NCBI GenBank assembly: GCA_030272585.1
Contig: BSYQ01000001.1
Location: 1,674,001-1,738,000, forward strand
Reading direction: 5' to 3'
Origin: Bryopsis sp. KO-2023
Lineage: Eukaryota; Chlorophyta; Ulvophyceae; Bryopsidales; Bryopsidaceae
Length of the DNA stretch: 64,000 nucleotides
Shown: in pieces, positions 54,601 to 64,000 of the stretch
How positions within the stretch are numbered: the first letter of the stretch is position 1
Layout: each line of letters starts with the position of its first letter
Notes under the pieces: model-generated
Told to the model about the DNA's origin: nothing
The model's database searches: none
What the model saw: only the letters and a program-made list of their open reading frames with translations
Translations under genes and position numbers: made by a program

Positions 54601-56198
54601 ATGAGGCCTGTTGCCCAGATCAACAGGCAACAATTATTTGATTTGATTTTTATTTGGGTCAAGGGGAATGACCCAAATGGTGGTGCAAGACGGCCCCACC
54701 AGTGATCCCGGACCCCAGCATCCAGTGTGACTGCACCCAAAAGGGCTGAATCATAATCTGAAGCATGTGAGCACTGTACCTGCAGAGGCCTTTTCACAAG
54801 ATGGATGGACATCTCTCGAAGCAGGACGGAGGATGTTTCCAGGTGGATGCGCTCATGATCAAAACACATGTGCAAAGCCCACATTGGCTTATCCTGTAGC
54901 ACCACCACTTCCTTGATCATTCTGTTCAAGATGCAGTTCCTATTTTCTCTTTTCGCCAGATGATGATCCAGTTTTGAGGTGCAGCCATATATATTCTGGA
55001 CAGCTGGTGGATCTTAAAGCAGGAAATGAGGCGTACCCACGTAACAGGCAGGTCATCCATTGCTGGATGCGTCTCGATGATATTTTTCACGAGAGCATAC
55101 ACCTGCTTCCTGTATGCCCACACCTGCATGCAACATCTACAAATCAATCCGGTGCTGCATGCATGCATCGATGGTCCCGAATGCCACACACTGTACTGGT
55201 TTCTGACAGCGAAGGGACAAGGAAAATAAAAAAAAAGAAATATTCCATTGTTTTTTCAGCTTTTCAGAAAAAGACTTCACACACCTCCTTCAGAGAGGGC
55301 CATTTCATTTCATTCTTCGACAAGTCATCCCAGGACATCTCATCGACACCTGATTCAAGAGCTTTCATTATTATATCATTCCACAAACAGCCAATTTTGA
55401 AAATGTCAATGATAGGACGTTCGATTACGTAATCCTTGTTCCGCAGTATGTCTGTCATAGATACGAGTCCTGCCTGAAGATCCATACACCTACCAGTTTC
55501 GCATATTGCTTCCAAATAAGCGTCCAAAGGGTCGTCCAGCAGCCCCGCAACTCGCAACTGCACAGAAAACACGATGGGACAATAAGACACAGATTGAAAA
55601 CTGACGTCAAGCAGCGACGTCGCTCGCGAGTCCCCCTCGACGAACCTTGTTCGCGTAGAAAACTGCGGAGTGCCCATAGTAGAACACCATTGGATGTCGA
55701 AGGTTGTGGTGCGGTGGCCTGACGTATGTGGCTTCATCTGCACGGCAACCGTACGGGCTCAGCAGCTGCTGATTGAGTCTTCACGCGACTTCACGTCTGC
55801 GCGTGCGTTCTGCATTCTTACCTTTTATCGAAGCGAACAACACCTCTGTAAGTAGCCAGCTGTTATCGAAGTAATCCAATACATCCTTGCGCGAGCACGT
55901 TCGTAGATCCAGGAAGGGCAAAGATGTCACAGAACCGTCAGGTAGAACTCCAGGGGCGCCTTGAGATGGCACGGGTCCAGTCCAGAAGCAGTCGAGGCGA
56001 GAGTCGGGCGAAAAAGAAACCGTCGACAACCAGTCGCTCCCATCCCTGCGAACGAATGATGAAGGGACGAGTCGAAGTCAACCCTGACGCCGTCCTTACG
56101 ACACCAGCAGGATTGATCCGAAGGACAGCTTGCCTTGACGATTCATCGACGTCGAAGTTTCCTTTGCGACTTCCGTTCACCACTGCGGCAAGAGCCAT
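51625..56198 (-). CDS. ovoA: 5-histidylcysteine sulfoxide synthase/mercaptohistidine methyltransferase OvoA (ovothiol biosynthesis)
   Basis: Fifteen exons join to about 818 residues: 56083-56198, 55822-56045, 55646-55737, 55494-55557, 55285-55349, 55037-55123, 54780-54893, 54420-54455, 53965-54261, 53632-53786, 53316-53493, 52803-53054, 52327-52680, 51866-52132, 51625-51780. Three domains are in OvoA order. The DinB-like part carries the iron-binding histidines in MVFYYGHSAVFY and DHERIHLETSSVL, with GVDEMSWDDL. The FGE-type part has GNVTVGMSKDYPSFAWDN, LISNGEFLEFVKDGGY and HDVFGNLWQWCED. A C-terminal SAM methyltransferase (ALEVGCLVGGTCF, VVGVDVDGGMI) adds the N-methyl group. Fe(II)-dependent coupling of cysteine and histidine gives ovothiol, an antioxidant. 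The first join uses a 37-base intron with a weak donor (GTTGAC) and is the least certain. Confidence 0.93.
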
Positions 56199-57299
56199 CT
56201 TCAGCCCCAGTGCGATTCCACCCGCTTGAAGACAGAGTTGGTGTGGTTGGAAGCGTCAGCGGAAGGATTTTTCAATCGCTGGAGTGCGTTTCGTAAACGT
56301 TATCGACTCGTACCCAATCGAGACCAAATGAACAAACACCGCTCGTTATGTGTTGCGGAAACGTGGAATTAGCCGCGTGTCCTAAATCGTAATCCTTCCA
56401 TGCACAACGCAAATTCCATGGTCGCGTTGCCAGATCGAATCCGTTTTTTTGTCGAATTGGACAGCGCACATGGCTGTCATGGCTGTATGACGGGCGAGGA
56501 CCCCACCAACCGGGTTAGTCAACCCTGGTGGCGTGATCCACGCAACCACTGCGCGACCGAAGCCCGCTGGGCACACGAATACCACAGTGTAGTGATCCAC
56601 TTTGGGAATGTGTCATTTGACAGCGAGGGTCAGGAGTTTGGGCAAGAACTTGACAACAATGGAAAGGAGATGGAGGGGTGCTTGCCACACCGCTCGTCGA
56701 TGACTAATAGTGTGATGACCGCGGTACATGATGTGCATGCGCCGGTCTAGCAGGGTCCAGTGCCTTTTGGGGGATAGATTCAGTTTTCGCGCTCGGTTTA
56801 CTGTACATACGTATCCACAACAAAAAAGCTTTGAATTCGTATCTGGAGAATTCCAAGCGCCAGGTTTTTGAAACCTCCAAGCTGATTGCCCAATGGGTTA
56901 ATTTGGGTTGAAGTTCCAAACTGGCGGCCTTTTGATGTTCAACACACCAATCTTTTCCTGATTCCTATTTAGGTGTAGTGAATCCATGCAAACTCCAATT
57001 AAATTCATTGCAAGCAAGATAACCTCAAAACCATTCCAAAACCTGCAACCCATAATCCCGGTTCAACACCCACTAATACATAAACATTGAAACGGGGCAC
57101 CTGAAATCTGACATACTTTCTTCAAAAAAGAAAACAATGGAACACCCACCCCAGTTCCAAACAGTCACACTCCCCTGGATCGCAAAACTGGAGAAAACCA
57201 GTAAACCAGTGCTTAACTTCCCCCACTCTTAACGCTCTAAGCCTATGTGTTCATTTCATTGAAAATTGTGCACAACTTGTAAGGTTTTATTGTTTTAAT

Positions 57300-57330
<31 letters not shown>

Positions 57331-57333
57331 TGT
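56199..57333. other. Intergenic region between OvoA and YrdC
   Basis: About 1.1 kb. A 116-codon plus frame at 56400-56750 (motifs WWRDPRNHCATEARWAHEYH, VIHFGNVSFDSEGQEFGQEL) is somewhat protein-like, but has no family match and no supporting splice or promoter signal. A (TC)n microsatellite lies at about 57300-57323, just downstream of the YrdC stop. Confidence 0.4.
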
Positions 57334-59424
57334 TCAGAGAAAAGCTGAGGCATCTCCTGGCCCCTCTCGGATTACCACTGGAGCCCGGCCAGTCATATCC
57401 ACGATCTGCATCGAAAAGAAAAAATTAACAGTTGGCACCTCACCGTTTTGCTACACCACAAGGGAAAAGCAAATGGAGATGTAAAACCCAAGGAAAAAGT
57501 ACATAGAGATGTATAACCTGAGGTAGAACGGGGAATATCAAATTCGCTTTTTAACTTTTAGAGTGCTTGGACCATATCATCGTTCGAGAATGAACGGACT
57601 GCATCAGGATTTCAGGGTCGATGAACTGTATATGGAGTTGATTATCATATAGACACCTACTTCACATTTGCAACATATTACTGAAGCGTCAGATTTTGGG
57701 GATTGCTTCTCCATTTTTTTCCCTTACGGCATTTTTCCAGAGTAAGGCAACAACAGATCTCAATGGAAAATGCTCACCGTGGATTCGACTGCAACACGCT
57801 TTCCAGCATCCACCATGAAATCTATTCCAGATAAGCTGTAGTACTCCATCAAACTCATGGCATCTGGTAGTTCGAATGCTTCACCATCTTGCCCTTCTAT
57901 GTGCATGCTGGAACACAGCAAGGGACGCTCCAACATCTCCAGAATAGCCTGAAAACATCAAATTCCTTTTCTGACCCCCCCTTATTTTTCTACTAATTTC
58001 TTTTCGCTTCAGCCGTAAACACAAATTCTCTTCTACTCAAGCAAAGACCTTTGTTTCTTCGGAGTATTTACCCAGTCAGACATGTTGACAGCACACCTGA
58101 CAGATTGGATCGTTCGCCCATCTGACCCCCACCGATCGACGCTGTTTCGATTTCCCACTTTCATAGTCCACGCACTGCTTCGGAAGCTGCTTGCTTGCAG
58201 GTAAAATGAAGGTGTACTGCATAAAGAAATCACAACCCTCTTTTCAACTAGATATATTGGGGGATATTTCAAAAACAACAAGAAAAACGGCTCGAAAAGA
58301 AAAACTGTGCTGGAAAAAAATCCAGATAAATGATCGACCCACACTGAAATAAATAAATAAATGAATGAATGAATGATTAACTTAAATGATTAACTTTCTC
58401 ACCGGTCCAGGGAGTACTTGCTTTGCCACTGTGAATGTGTCACGCACTCCAGGCTCATTGCTGGCTGGGAATCCTAGGGTGTAGGTGCCGATGTGAGAGA
58501 AGCCCCCGACCAGGATGCTCAGCGGCTTCTTGGGATTCATTTCTTTGATTTCGTACAATTTCTCAACAGCATCCTTGTTTCCAGAATCGCACACCACCGC
58601 AGGCAGTGTATCTGTAGGTATAATGCCCACCTATCAATCATAAATATTTGAAAATCAGCTGAAAAACTGAGAAACCTCGTCAGAAAAATGCCCCCCCCCC
58701 CCCTAGAAAAAAACAAAAAAACAAAAAAGAAAAGAAACAGAAAACACCCTGCCTGCATGATTCATGTCTTTTGAAAAAGTTGCAAGTTATTTGGAAATTT
58801 GTTTGTGGGCCCCTGCTTCACTTCATTTTGGATTGCAACATTGAGATGAAGCCCATTTTTGCAAAGATGATAAGAGAGCATCGATTGTTTTCTTACTCCG
58901 CCATTTCTCAGCAATTCAGCGATCGGATCCAGGCGCCAAGAATCGGATCCGTCAGGTTTTACTGAAACAAACACAGGCTGGTGCGCTTCCAAAGTCGCTC
59001 TCGACGAATACTTGTATCGCTTCGCGGCCCTCGTCCCCTTGGCCCCAACCGAAACGCTGCGTCTTTGCGGTTCAACCAAGATCCTCGCAGGAGAGACGCT
59101 CTACGAATCACGCAGCGAGCGTCAGATTCCAAAAAGGGAAACGGATGTCTTGCCTGAGCACGTTCCAAAGGAAGGACGCTCGCTTGGAGCTCCACGACTG
59201 ACAACGAAATTTCAACGACGCCGAACCTTTGGGAAACCGTGGGGGCGACACGTGTGAAACTCTCTGATGAACGAGTTGCTCGCTACGTTTTGTGCTGCCT
59301 TCGACTGCATTTGAAAAGAGGCTTTCTGAACGGTTCTGGAAAATGTGTTCCTCTCTCTCGACAGAACAGTACACGTCGAGCCACGCACCGGGAGCTGTGT
59401 AATGAAGGCGTTAGGGTCAGACAT
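57334..59424 (-). CDS. YrdC/Sua5 family threonylcarbamoyl-AMP synthase, organelle-targeted
   Basis: Six exons, right to left: 59227-59424, 58897-59100, 58403-58630, 58097-58216, 57778-57948, 57334-57405. All are multiples of three and give 330 residues. The first exon is a Ser/Thr/Arg-rich leader (MSDPNAFITQLPVRG, NTFSRTVQKASFQMQSK), likely a plastid or mitochondrial transit peptide. The YrdC fold follows: DPIAELLRNGG, VGIIPTDTLPAVVCDSGN, YEIKEMNPKKPLSILVG, PGPYTFILPASK, RSVGVRWANDPICQ, VDAGKRVAVESTIVDMTG and VVIREGPG. The KxxR-type substrate loop is present as KEMNPKKP. These enzymes make the L-threonylcarbamoyl-AMP used for t6A at tRNA position 37. It most resembles the plant organellar branch. 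There is no C-terminal Sua5 domain. Confidence 0.88.
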
Positions 59425-60280
59425 ACAGCCGTTCCCTCACTCTTTCCTCAAAAGGACAAAGATTGAGCCATGGAGGGAATCATATCTGGGGAATGGAAAA
59501 GATCAGACGCCGTCTGACTGAGAACATCGTCCGAAGCTGAGAAGGCCAACCATCCCAGAAAGAAAGCGAGCTAATTTTCTTCATGCAAAGACTCGCTCTA
59601 TGTTGAGTTGAAGGAAGATTTCTTTCATTTCCTAAAGTCTTGTGACAACAGCATGTTGATTTGGTCTTTTACAAGCCAACCTTCAATAGATAGCCAGCAA
59701 ACAATGATATCTCAGGGATGTGTTCTAGTCGGATGCGTGTTACTGTAACATGCAACATGAACAATGAGAATTTTTTACTTTATTATTATTTATTATTTAT
59801 TATTTTTTTTTTGGGGGGGGGAGAGCAGGCATGAGACAACAGGTTTCTTGAAAAATTATTTTCTTTAGAAGAGGGATGCGATAAGCTACTTTATATCAGT
59901 TTGTATGTTTGATGAAGTGCGACCATCTTTGATTTCCTCTTTTGCATCTGTATCTGAGCATGATCTTTGTAGGGAACCATTTGGGAAGGATTCAAGTTTT
60001 CTAATAAGTTCTTATTTGCAGAAAAGGAATCTTAGGAATCTTAACATTTCACAAGCAGCGACAGGAGAAGAAACAAAGCATCAGTTTCAAGATATGAAAG
60101 CAATATTCAACTTTCTTTGTTACAACCCCATGTGAAGCTTGACTAATGTGGAACCCAATATTTTGAATCCTCACGTTCCAGCTACACACAATTATCAAAT
60201 CAAAGAATGTACCAACATGCCCCCAATACAGTTGCACAACCACTTCAGAGTGGAAAAGTCAGGGAAACTTGGACAATGCC
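59425..60280. other. Intergenic region between YrdC and the spondin gene
   Basis: About 850 bases, including the YrdC promoter side and the 3' flank of the spondin gene. It has a T/G-run near 59800-59822. A plus frame at 59905-60135 has ordinary composition but no family signal. No gene is called. Confidence 0.45.
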
Positions 60281-61981
60281 TTATGTGCTCTTCAGAGTCA
60301 CAGTAATCTTGCAGAGTGGATTCAGCTGTCCCCTGTTCAACAAGCCCAAGAAAAAGGAAATCAGAATATTCAAGGAAGTGAAATGAGTTTCTGCCTGGTT
60401 ATGAATCCCTTCCACAACAGACTCTATGTCAGACATAGTGGGCTTTTTCGCCAACAATGTTTTGCCACTAAAGGAATAAGAAAAAAAGGAAAGGAAGACA
60501 GCATCCCACTTACTGTTCAATGTTGTAGAAAATGTTGGAATCATCCTTGGCGTCAAACCTGCAAATCCACACTCATGTTAGAACACCATATAGGACACCA
60601 ACCCACACTGACTGGCATAAAAACCACAAACTTCACACGATGAAACCATGGATGTCCTCCCGAGATGATTTGAAACGTTCCTCAGCTGTTCATTGCAACA
60701 ATTCTACCACAGAAAAAAGGAAATGCGCATGATCAGAGCCAGCAACTCACACAGAGATTGGTTCGCGTTTTGCCAATGGCATGTCAGGTGACAGGAAGGT
60801 AGGGCCAGCGTCAGTTCCAGCATCATTAGCCAGGAGATATTTCTCATAATTTGGCATCCAGAAGCCGTTCTTGCACAGATCAATGGAATCCACACCGACG
60901 AACCTGATCATCCAAAGCATGCACATCAAACACTTGCAAGCAGAATCGAGAAGAACGACGCATTTCATTAAATTTCCTGCTGTGCATCTTAGTGCTTCAA
61001 GTGAGGGATCCTTACCAGTCAGGAGAAGGTGTGGCCATCGAAACCAGCGAAAGGTAAGGGTACTTCTTAGTGACGTCAAAAGTGCCTGAGTGCGTGCAAG
61101 TGCCATCCATCGCGCTGCATGGATAACTCAAGAAGTTTCCACAGGAGCCAGATTTGGCACACTGCAATACCTCTGTCTGGGAAGGACATGAACAAGAAGC
61201 CCTTGAGTCACGTCCATTTGCTTCTGCCATTTTCACAGATCACTACAGGCGTCAGGAGACGTGTCTGTTCCAATAGATGATTTGAAACTAACCTGAAGGG
61301 TGGAGCAATCCCCCATCTCCGCAACTTGCTTCACACCATCGGTCGAGATGCCTCCGATTTTAAACACGGATGCACTGAAAAAAGACACCACAGCCAATGT
61401 CAAGAGGGTTTGATGAAGATCAGCTTTTGGTGGTTTGCCGTCAGATCTGCAGTACCAAACTCACGCTCTATTGTGGGTGGTTCCACAGAGGGGGCTCCAG
61501 TGTGCGCTGGAGGGGTAATCTCTGGGATGTCGCATGGAATTCCAGTCGCAGTCGTTCACGACAGTGTATTGAACGTTTTTCCAGCATGGAATTTTCTTGC
61601 TCTGCACAAAACACTCGACATCAGCAAAACAGAACGATCGCGAGGAGCAACGGCGACTGCAGGATTCCCCAAAGACACAACCCACACCTGGAATTTGAAC
61701 TTCTTGATAAGCCAAGGTTTATCAAAGGCAAACCCGTGCTTCCCGTTGTGTTGCCCACCTGCGCATGGAAATATAGTTTCAGAACACGTGCAATCATATG
61801 TTTCACGAATTTTTCACGCACAACACAAGATATGTCGACCAAGTCCCAACTGTTTCGGAAGTCATATTTCGAGCGTGGCTGACCACCAATAGAAGAGTGC
61901 AAACTGACCGAATCTCGTCGCATCGCAGTTGACACTCAGAAGGGCGATGGTCAGAACGGTTGCCGCAGAAAGGAACGTCAT
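60281..61981 (-). CDS. Secreted Spondin_N-domain protein
   Basis: Eight exons, right to left: 61909-61981, 61688-61758, 61465-61601, 61293-61374, 61016-61176, 60751-60903, 60514-60558, 60281-60467. They join in phase to 302 residues. Residues 1-21 are a signal peptide (MTFLSAATVLTIALLSVNC). The Spondin_N fold is shown by VQYTVVNDCDWNSMRHPRDY, SAHWSPLCGTTHN, GISTDGVKQVAEMGDCSTL, LVSMATPSPDWFVGVDSIDL and the metal-site-like NDAGTDAGPTFLSPD. A cysteine-rich insert (CAKSGSCGNFLSYPC) lies in the middle. The C-terminal exon adds a short hydrophobic stretch (SLNILISFFLGLLNRG) near the end. In animals this domain occurs in matrix proteins that bind cell surfaces; an extracellular or wall role is inferred here. 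The last two exons are the least constrained by the family. Confidence 0.85.
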
Positions 61982-63363
61982 CGTTGTCGAATTTGTCGAA
62001 GAGCTGTGCAGGATAGATCACTGATAGAAGTTTTTTCGTTGATGCTTTCCTCGTGCTTTCCTCCGCTTATATATCCAAGCAACGCCATCGTGGGGAGTCC
62101 TCGCGAGAAGCGCCACCTGTTGGAGGAGGAAATATCCTCCCTCTTTCTTTTGCATGCTGGAGTCACGGCATTCCATCGCAAGAGGCGTACGATCAGCCAG
62201 TGAGGATAATCGATTTTGACACGTGTTCTGGATTCACGACGACAACGAAACGCAGGCAGTGCGCGCTCAGCTCCTCGATTTGAGGTTGGGACAATAATAC
62301 AACTTTGATTGAGCTGGTTTTTCTTGAGGCAATATTTCAACACGTCCAAGAATTGAAATGGCCATCCTAGAAACGAATATTTTGCAACATGTTTATGGTG
62401 GCGGGAACAGGAAGAATGCGTTAGGGGCTGGTAAGCACTTGTTGTCTGGGGGCATCTGGAATATGGAACTTGCATTGTTATCTGTCTGAATTTTTTATGT
62501 GCTCGCATATATGGCTAACTCATTGATACAGCCAGCAGAAGGGCTTGATTTTTCTAATAGAGTCGGAAACCCGGAGTTGTTGAAAAAGGCGGCAAGCAGA
62601 TGGTGCAGAAATTGGTCGCTCATCCATCGATGTGTAGGGGGTCGCATTGATTGACTGAATCTGTTTGATAATTTTTTTGTTTTGGTTAATTTATTTTTCC
62701 AGTAGTGGGTGGGAAAGTGAGAGGATGGGTGCGGGTATAATGGTGCACATGAATGGCTCATTAATTGAGACTTGAAACAGGTCTCATGTGTACAGCCCCA
62801 GCGGCCTACTCAAGTATAAACTGATTCCTGATTCCTTTTTGGTTACCTGGGTGAAAGAGGAAACTGGGCTGGATTTTCAAGAATTGGCGAAAACGGGAAG
62901 TCTTGAGCCATTTGATTCATGAAAGACACTATGTCAGAGTATACATGTCTGGAGACATTGATGAGGTGCGATTGCTTGAAGAAAAATGGAACAAAAAAGG
63001 ATTCTGGGATGCCTTGGGGAAAAAGGATTCTGGGATGCCTTGGGGAAAAGGAGCGAAACTGTGCGAGGATTTGATTTGGCAGATCCTTGATATTACGTAG
63101 TACTTTCAAATCTTGGTACGGCACCCAGCCACGTCATTCTCAGCAGCTCGGACCATTTTATAGCTTCGCTGTCGTTGCATCGCAAACATAAAAGAGCTGC
63201 AACCAGAGAAAAAAGAAAAAAAAAGAAAAGCTAATTTGTAAAAGAGGTTTTTAAAAGAAAAGCTTCTACCCGAAAAGAGAGTGAGACAGCAGTTGTTTTT
63301 TTATCCAAACAGTTTTTTTTGGTCGACACTTCCACCTCAGCCGGACATCTTGCGCAGAAGCAC
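61982..63363. other. Divergent intergenic region with a 26-base tandem duplication
   Basis: It separates the spondin gene (minus) from the penta-EF-hand gene (plus). Frames at 62843-63124 (minus) and 62903-63100 (plus) overlap each other across a tandem duplication and show no family. Promoters for both neighbours are presumed to lie here. Confidence 0.4.
62995..63049. repeat. Two-copy tandem repeat, 26-base unit
   Basis: The unit aaggattctgggatgcctt followed by gggaaaa occurs twice back to back (about 62997-63022 and 63023-63049). The copies are exact or nearly so, implying a recent duplication. Confidence 0.8.
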
Positions 63364-64000
63364 ATGGCAAACGTCGCCGAGGTAATCCTCCAAACTGTTG
63401 TTTTTCGAGCATAGCAGAACGTCGCCATCCCGTGGATTGACGTGTTTTTCATTTTGGGGTTCGGTGCAGTGGTTTCGCGCCGTAGACCACGACGGTGATG
63501 GACAGATTACTGCCCAAGAACTCCAGGCTGCGTTGCGCAGAGGGAACCTGAACTTCAGTCTTGCCACTGTGGCTCGAATGATTCGGTGGGTGGAGTTCCT
63601 ACTTGATGCTGGGCTCCCAGGAAGAGCCCATTTCTGAAAAAAAAATCCTGCATGCATCATTCAGGAAATGAACTTGAATGAATATTTTTTCCTTACTTCA
63701 AGAGATAGTTTTTTTTTCGACAATGCCAAACTTTTTTTTTCCTTTCTGGTCACCATTATTGCATTGGTTGGTCATTCTGCGACCATTATTGAACAAAACA
63801 TGAGTGCAGCAAGCCAGTTTTTTTTTTTCCTTCGCTCCCCTAGTATCCGCGTTGATTCAACACAGACGTTTTACGAGTCTTTCTGATCTTTTTTTTAATT
63901 TCAAGTGCTGAACTTGTGGAAATGTGCACTGAAGGGCTTACGATACCAATCAGAATGGCATGATTGACTCGACTGAGTTCTTGGGGTTGCACGAATTCTT
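63364..64000 (+). CDS. Penta-EF-hand calcium-binding protein, 5' part
   Basis: Three exons are visible: 63364-63381, 63470-63585 and 63935 to the window edge. The first gives only MANVAE. The second encodes an EF-hand, FRAVDHDGDGQITAQELQ, with the canonical D-x-D-x-D-G loop ending in Glu, followed by ALRRGNLNFSLATVARMIR. The third gives a second loop, YDTNQNGMIDSTEFLGLHEF. The order and the ARMIR-type linker match ALG-2/PDCD6 and related penta-EF-hand proteins, which are Ca2+-dependent adaptors in membrane repair and trafficking. The N-terminus lacks the Gly/Pro-rich tail. Phase is kept across both introns. The 3' exons lie beyond base 64000. Confidence 0.85.

Noticed and set aside
56400..56750. 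116-codon plus-strand frame between OvoA and YrdC
   Set aside because: It is plausible in composition, but there is no family resemblance, no splice partners and no visible promoter, so it is left as intergenic with a note.
62843..63124. 93-codon minus-strand frame with a mitochondrial-looking start
   Set aside because: It runs through a tandem duplication and resembles no known family. The opposite strand is equally open.
1..64000. CRISPR arrays, operons, rRNA or tRNA genes
   Set aside because: No regularly spaced repeats, polycistronic arrangement or rRNA sequence was seen, and no cloverleaf was recognised by eye. The gene structure is eukaryotic throughout.

Overview
The window is nuclear DNA of a photosynthetic eukaryote with spliced genes. 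Introns are mostly 40-500 bases with GT-AG borders, and at least one is GC-AG. The strongest lineage clue is an STN7-type thylakoid kinase whose N-terminus looks like a plain plastid transit peptide without a signal peptide. An Alfin-domain chromatin protein, a plant-like YrdC/Sua5 protein and a small acidic protein with a transit-like leader point the same way. I infer a primary-plastid alga of the green lineage, perhaps an early streptophyte. This is inference, and secondary-plastid algae are not excluded.

Layout, left to right. 1-1.75 kb: 5' part of an asparagine-synthetase-like gene (ASNSD1, minus). 2.07-4.06 kb: an Alfin-domain protein ending in a Tudor-like domain (plus). 6.3-10.4 kb: the DEAD-box rRNA helicase HAS1/DDX18 (minus, 11 exons). 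10.6-11.3 kb: a small acidic protein, probably plastid-targeted (plus). 12.7-14.9 kb: a single-exon secreted/membrane LRR protein (minus). 15.2-19.2 kb: a large disordered protein of unknown role (plus). 20.1-33.6 kb: a DUF1749 alpha/beta hydrolase (minus) with a 12.2-kb intron. 34.1-41.1 kb: a complete LTR retrotransposon. 42.1-44.6 kb: an ACAD8-like acyl-CoA dehydrogenase (minus). 44.9-48.0 kb: STN7 (plus). 51.6-56.2 kb: OvoA, the ovothiol synthase (minus, 15 exons). 57.3-59.4 kb: YrdC/Sua5 (minus). 60.3-62.0 kb: a secreted Spondin_N protein (minus). 63.4 kb to the edge: a penta-EF-hand protein (plus).

The most striking structure is a nest of mobile DNA in the hydrolase gene. A hAT DNA transposon (20815-32894) sits in a small intron, flanked by a perfect 8-bp duplication. 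A chromodomain Ty3/gypsy element (21965-30358, 473-bp LTRs that look identical, 5-bp duplication) is inserted in its transposase gene. That retroelement carries two reading frames beyond the usual gag and pol: a leader ORF overlapping gag, and a coiled-coil/RING-like ORF downstream of pol. A second, unrelated LTR element at 34139-41057 encodes one gag-pol frame of about 2022 residues. Its start codon straddles the LTR/primer-site boundary and its Gag has two membrane-like segments. Both elements carry the same 12-base primer binding site.

Many host genes lie in divergent pairs separated by about 0.25-0.35 kb (ASNSD1/Alfin, HAS1/acidic protein, LRR/disordered protein, ACAD8/STN7), implying shared promoter regions. 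Exon borders were set by hand from splice consensus, phase continuity and family alignment; no search was run.
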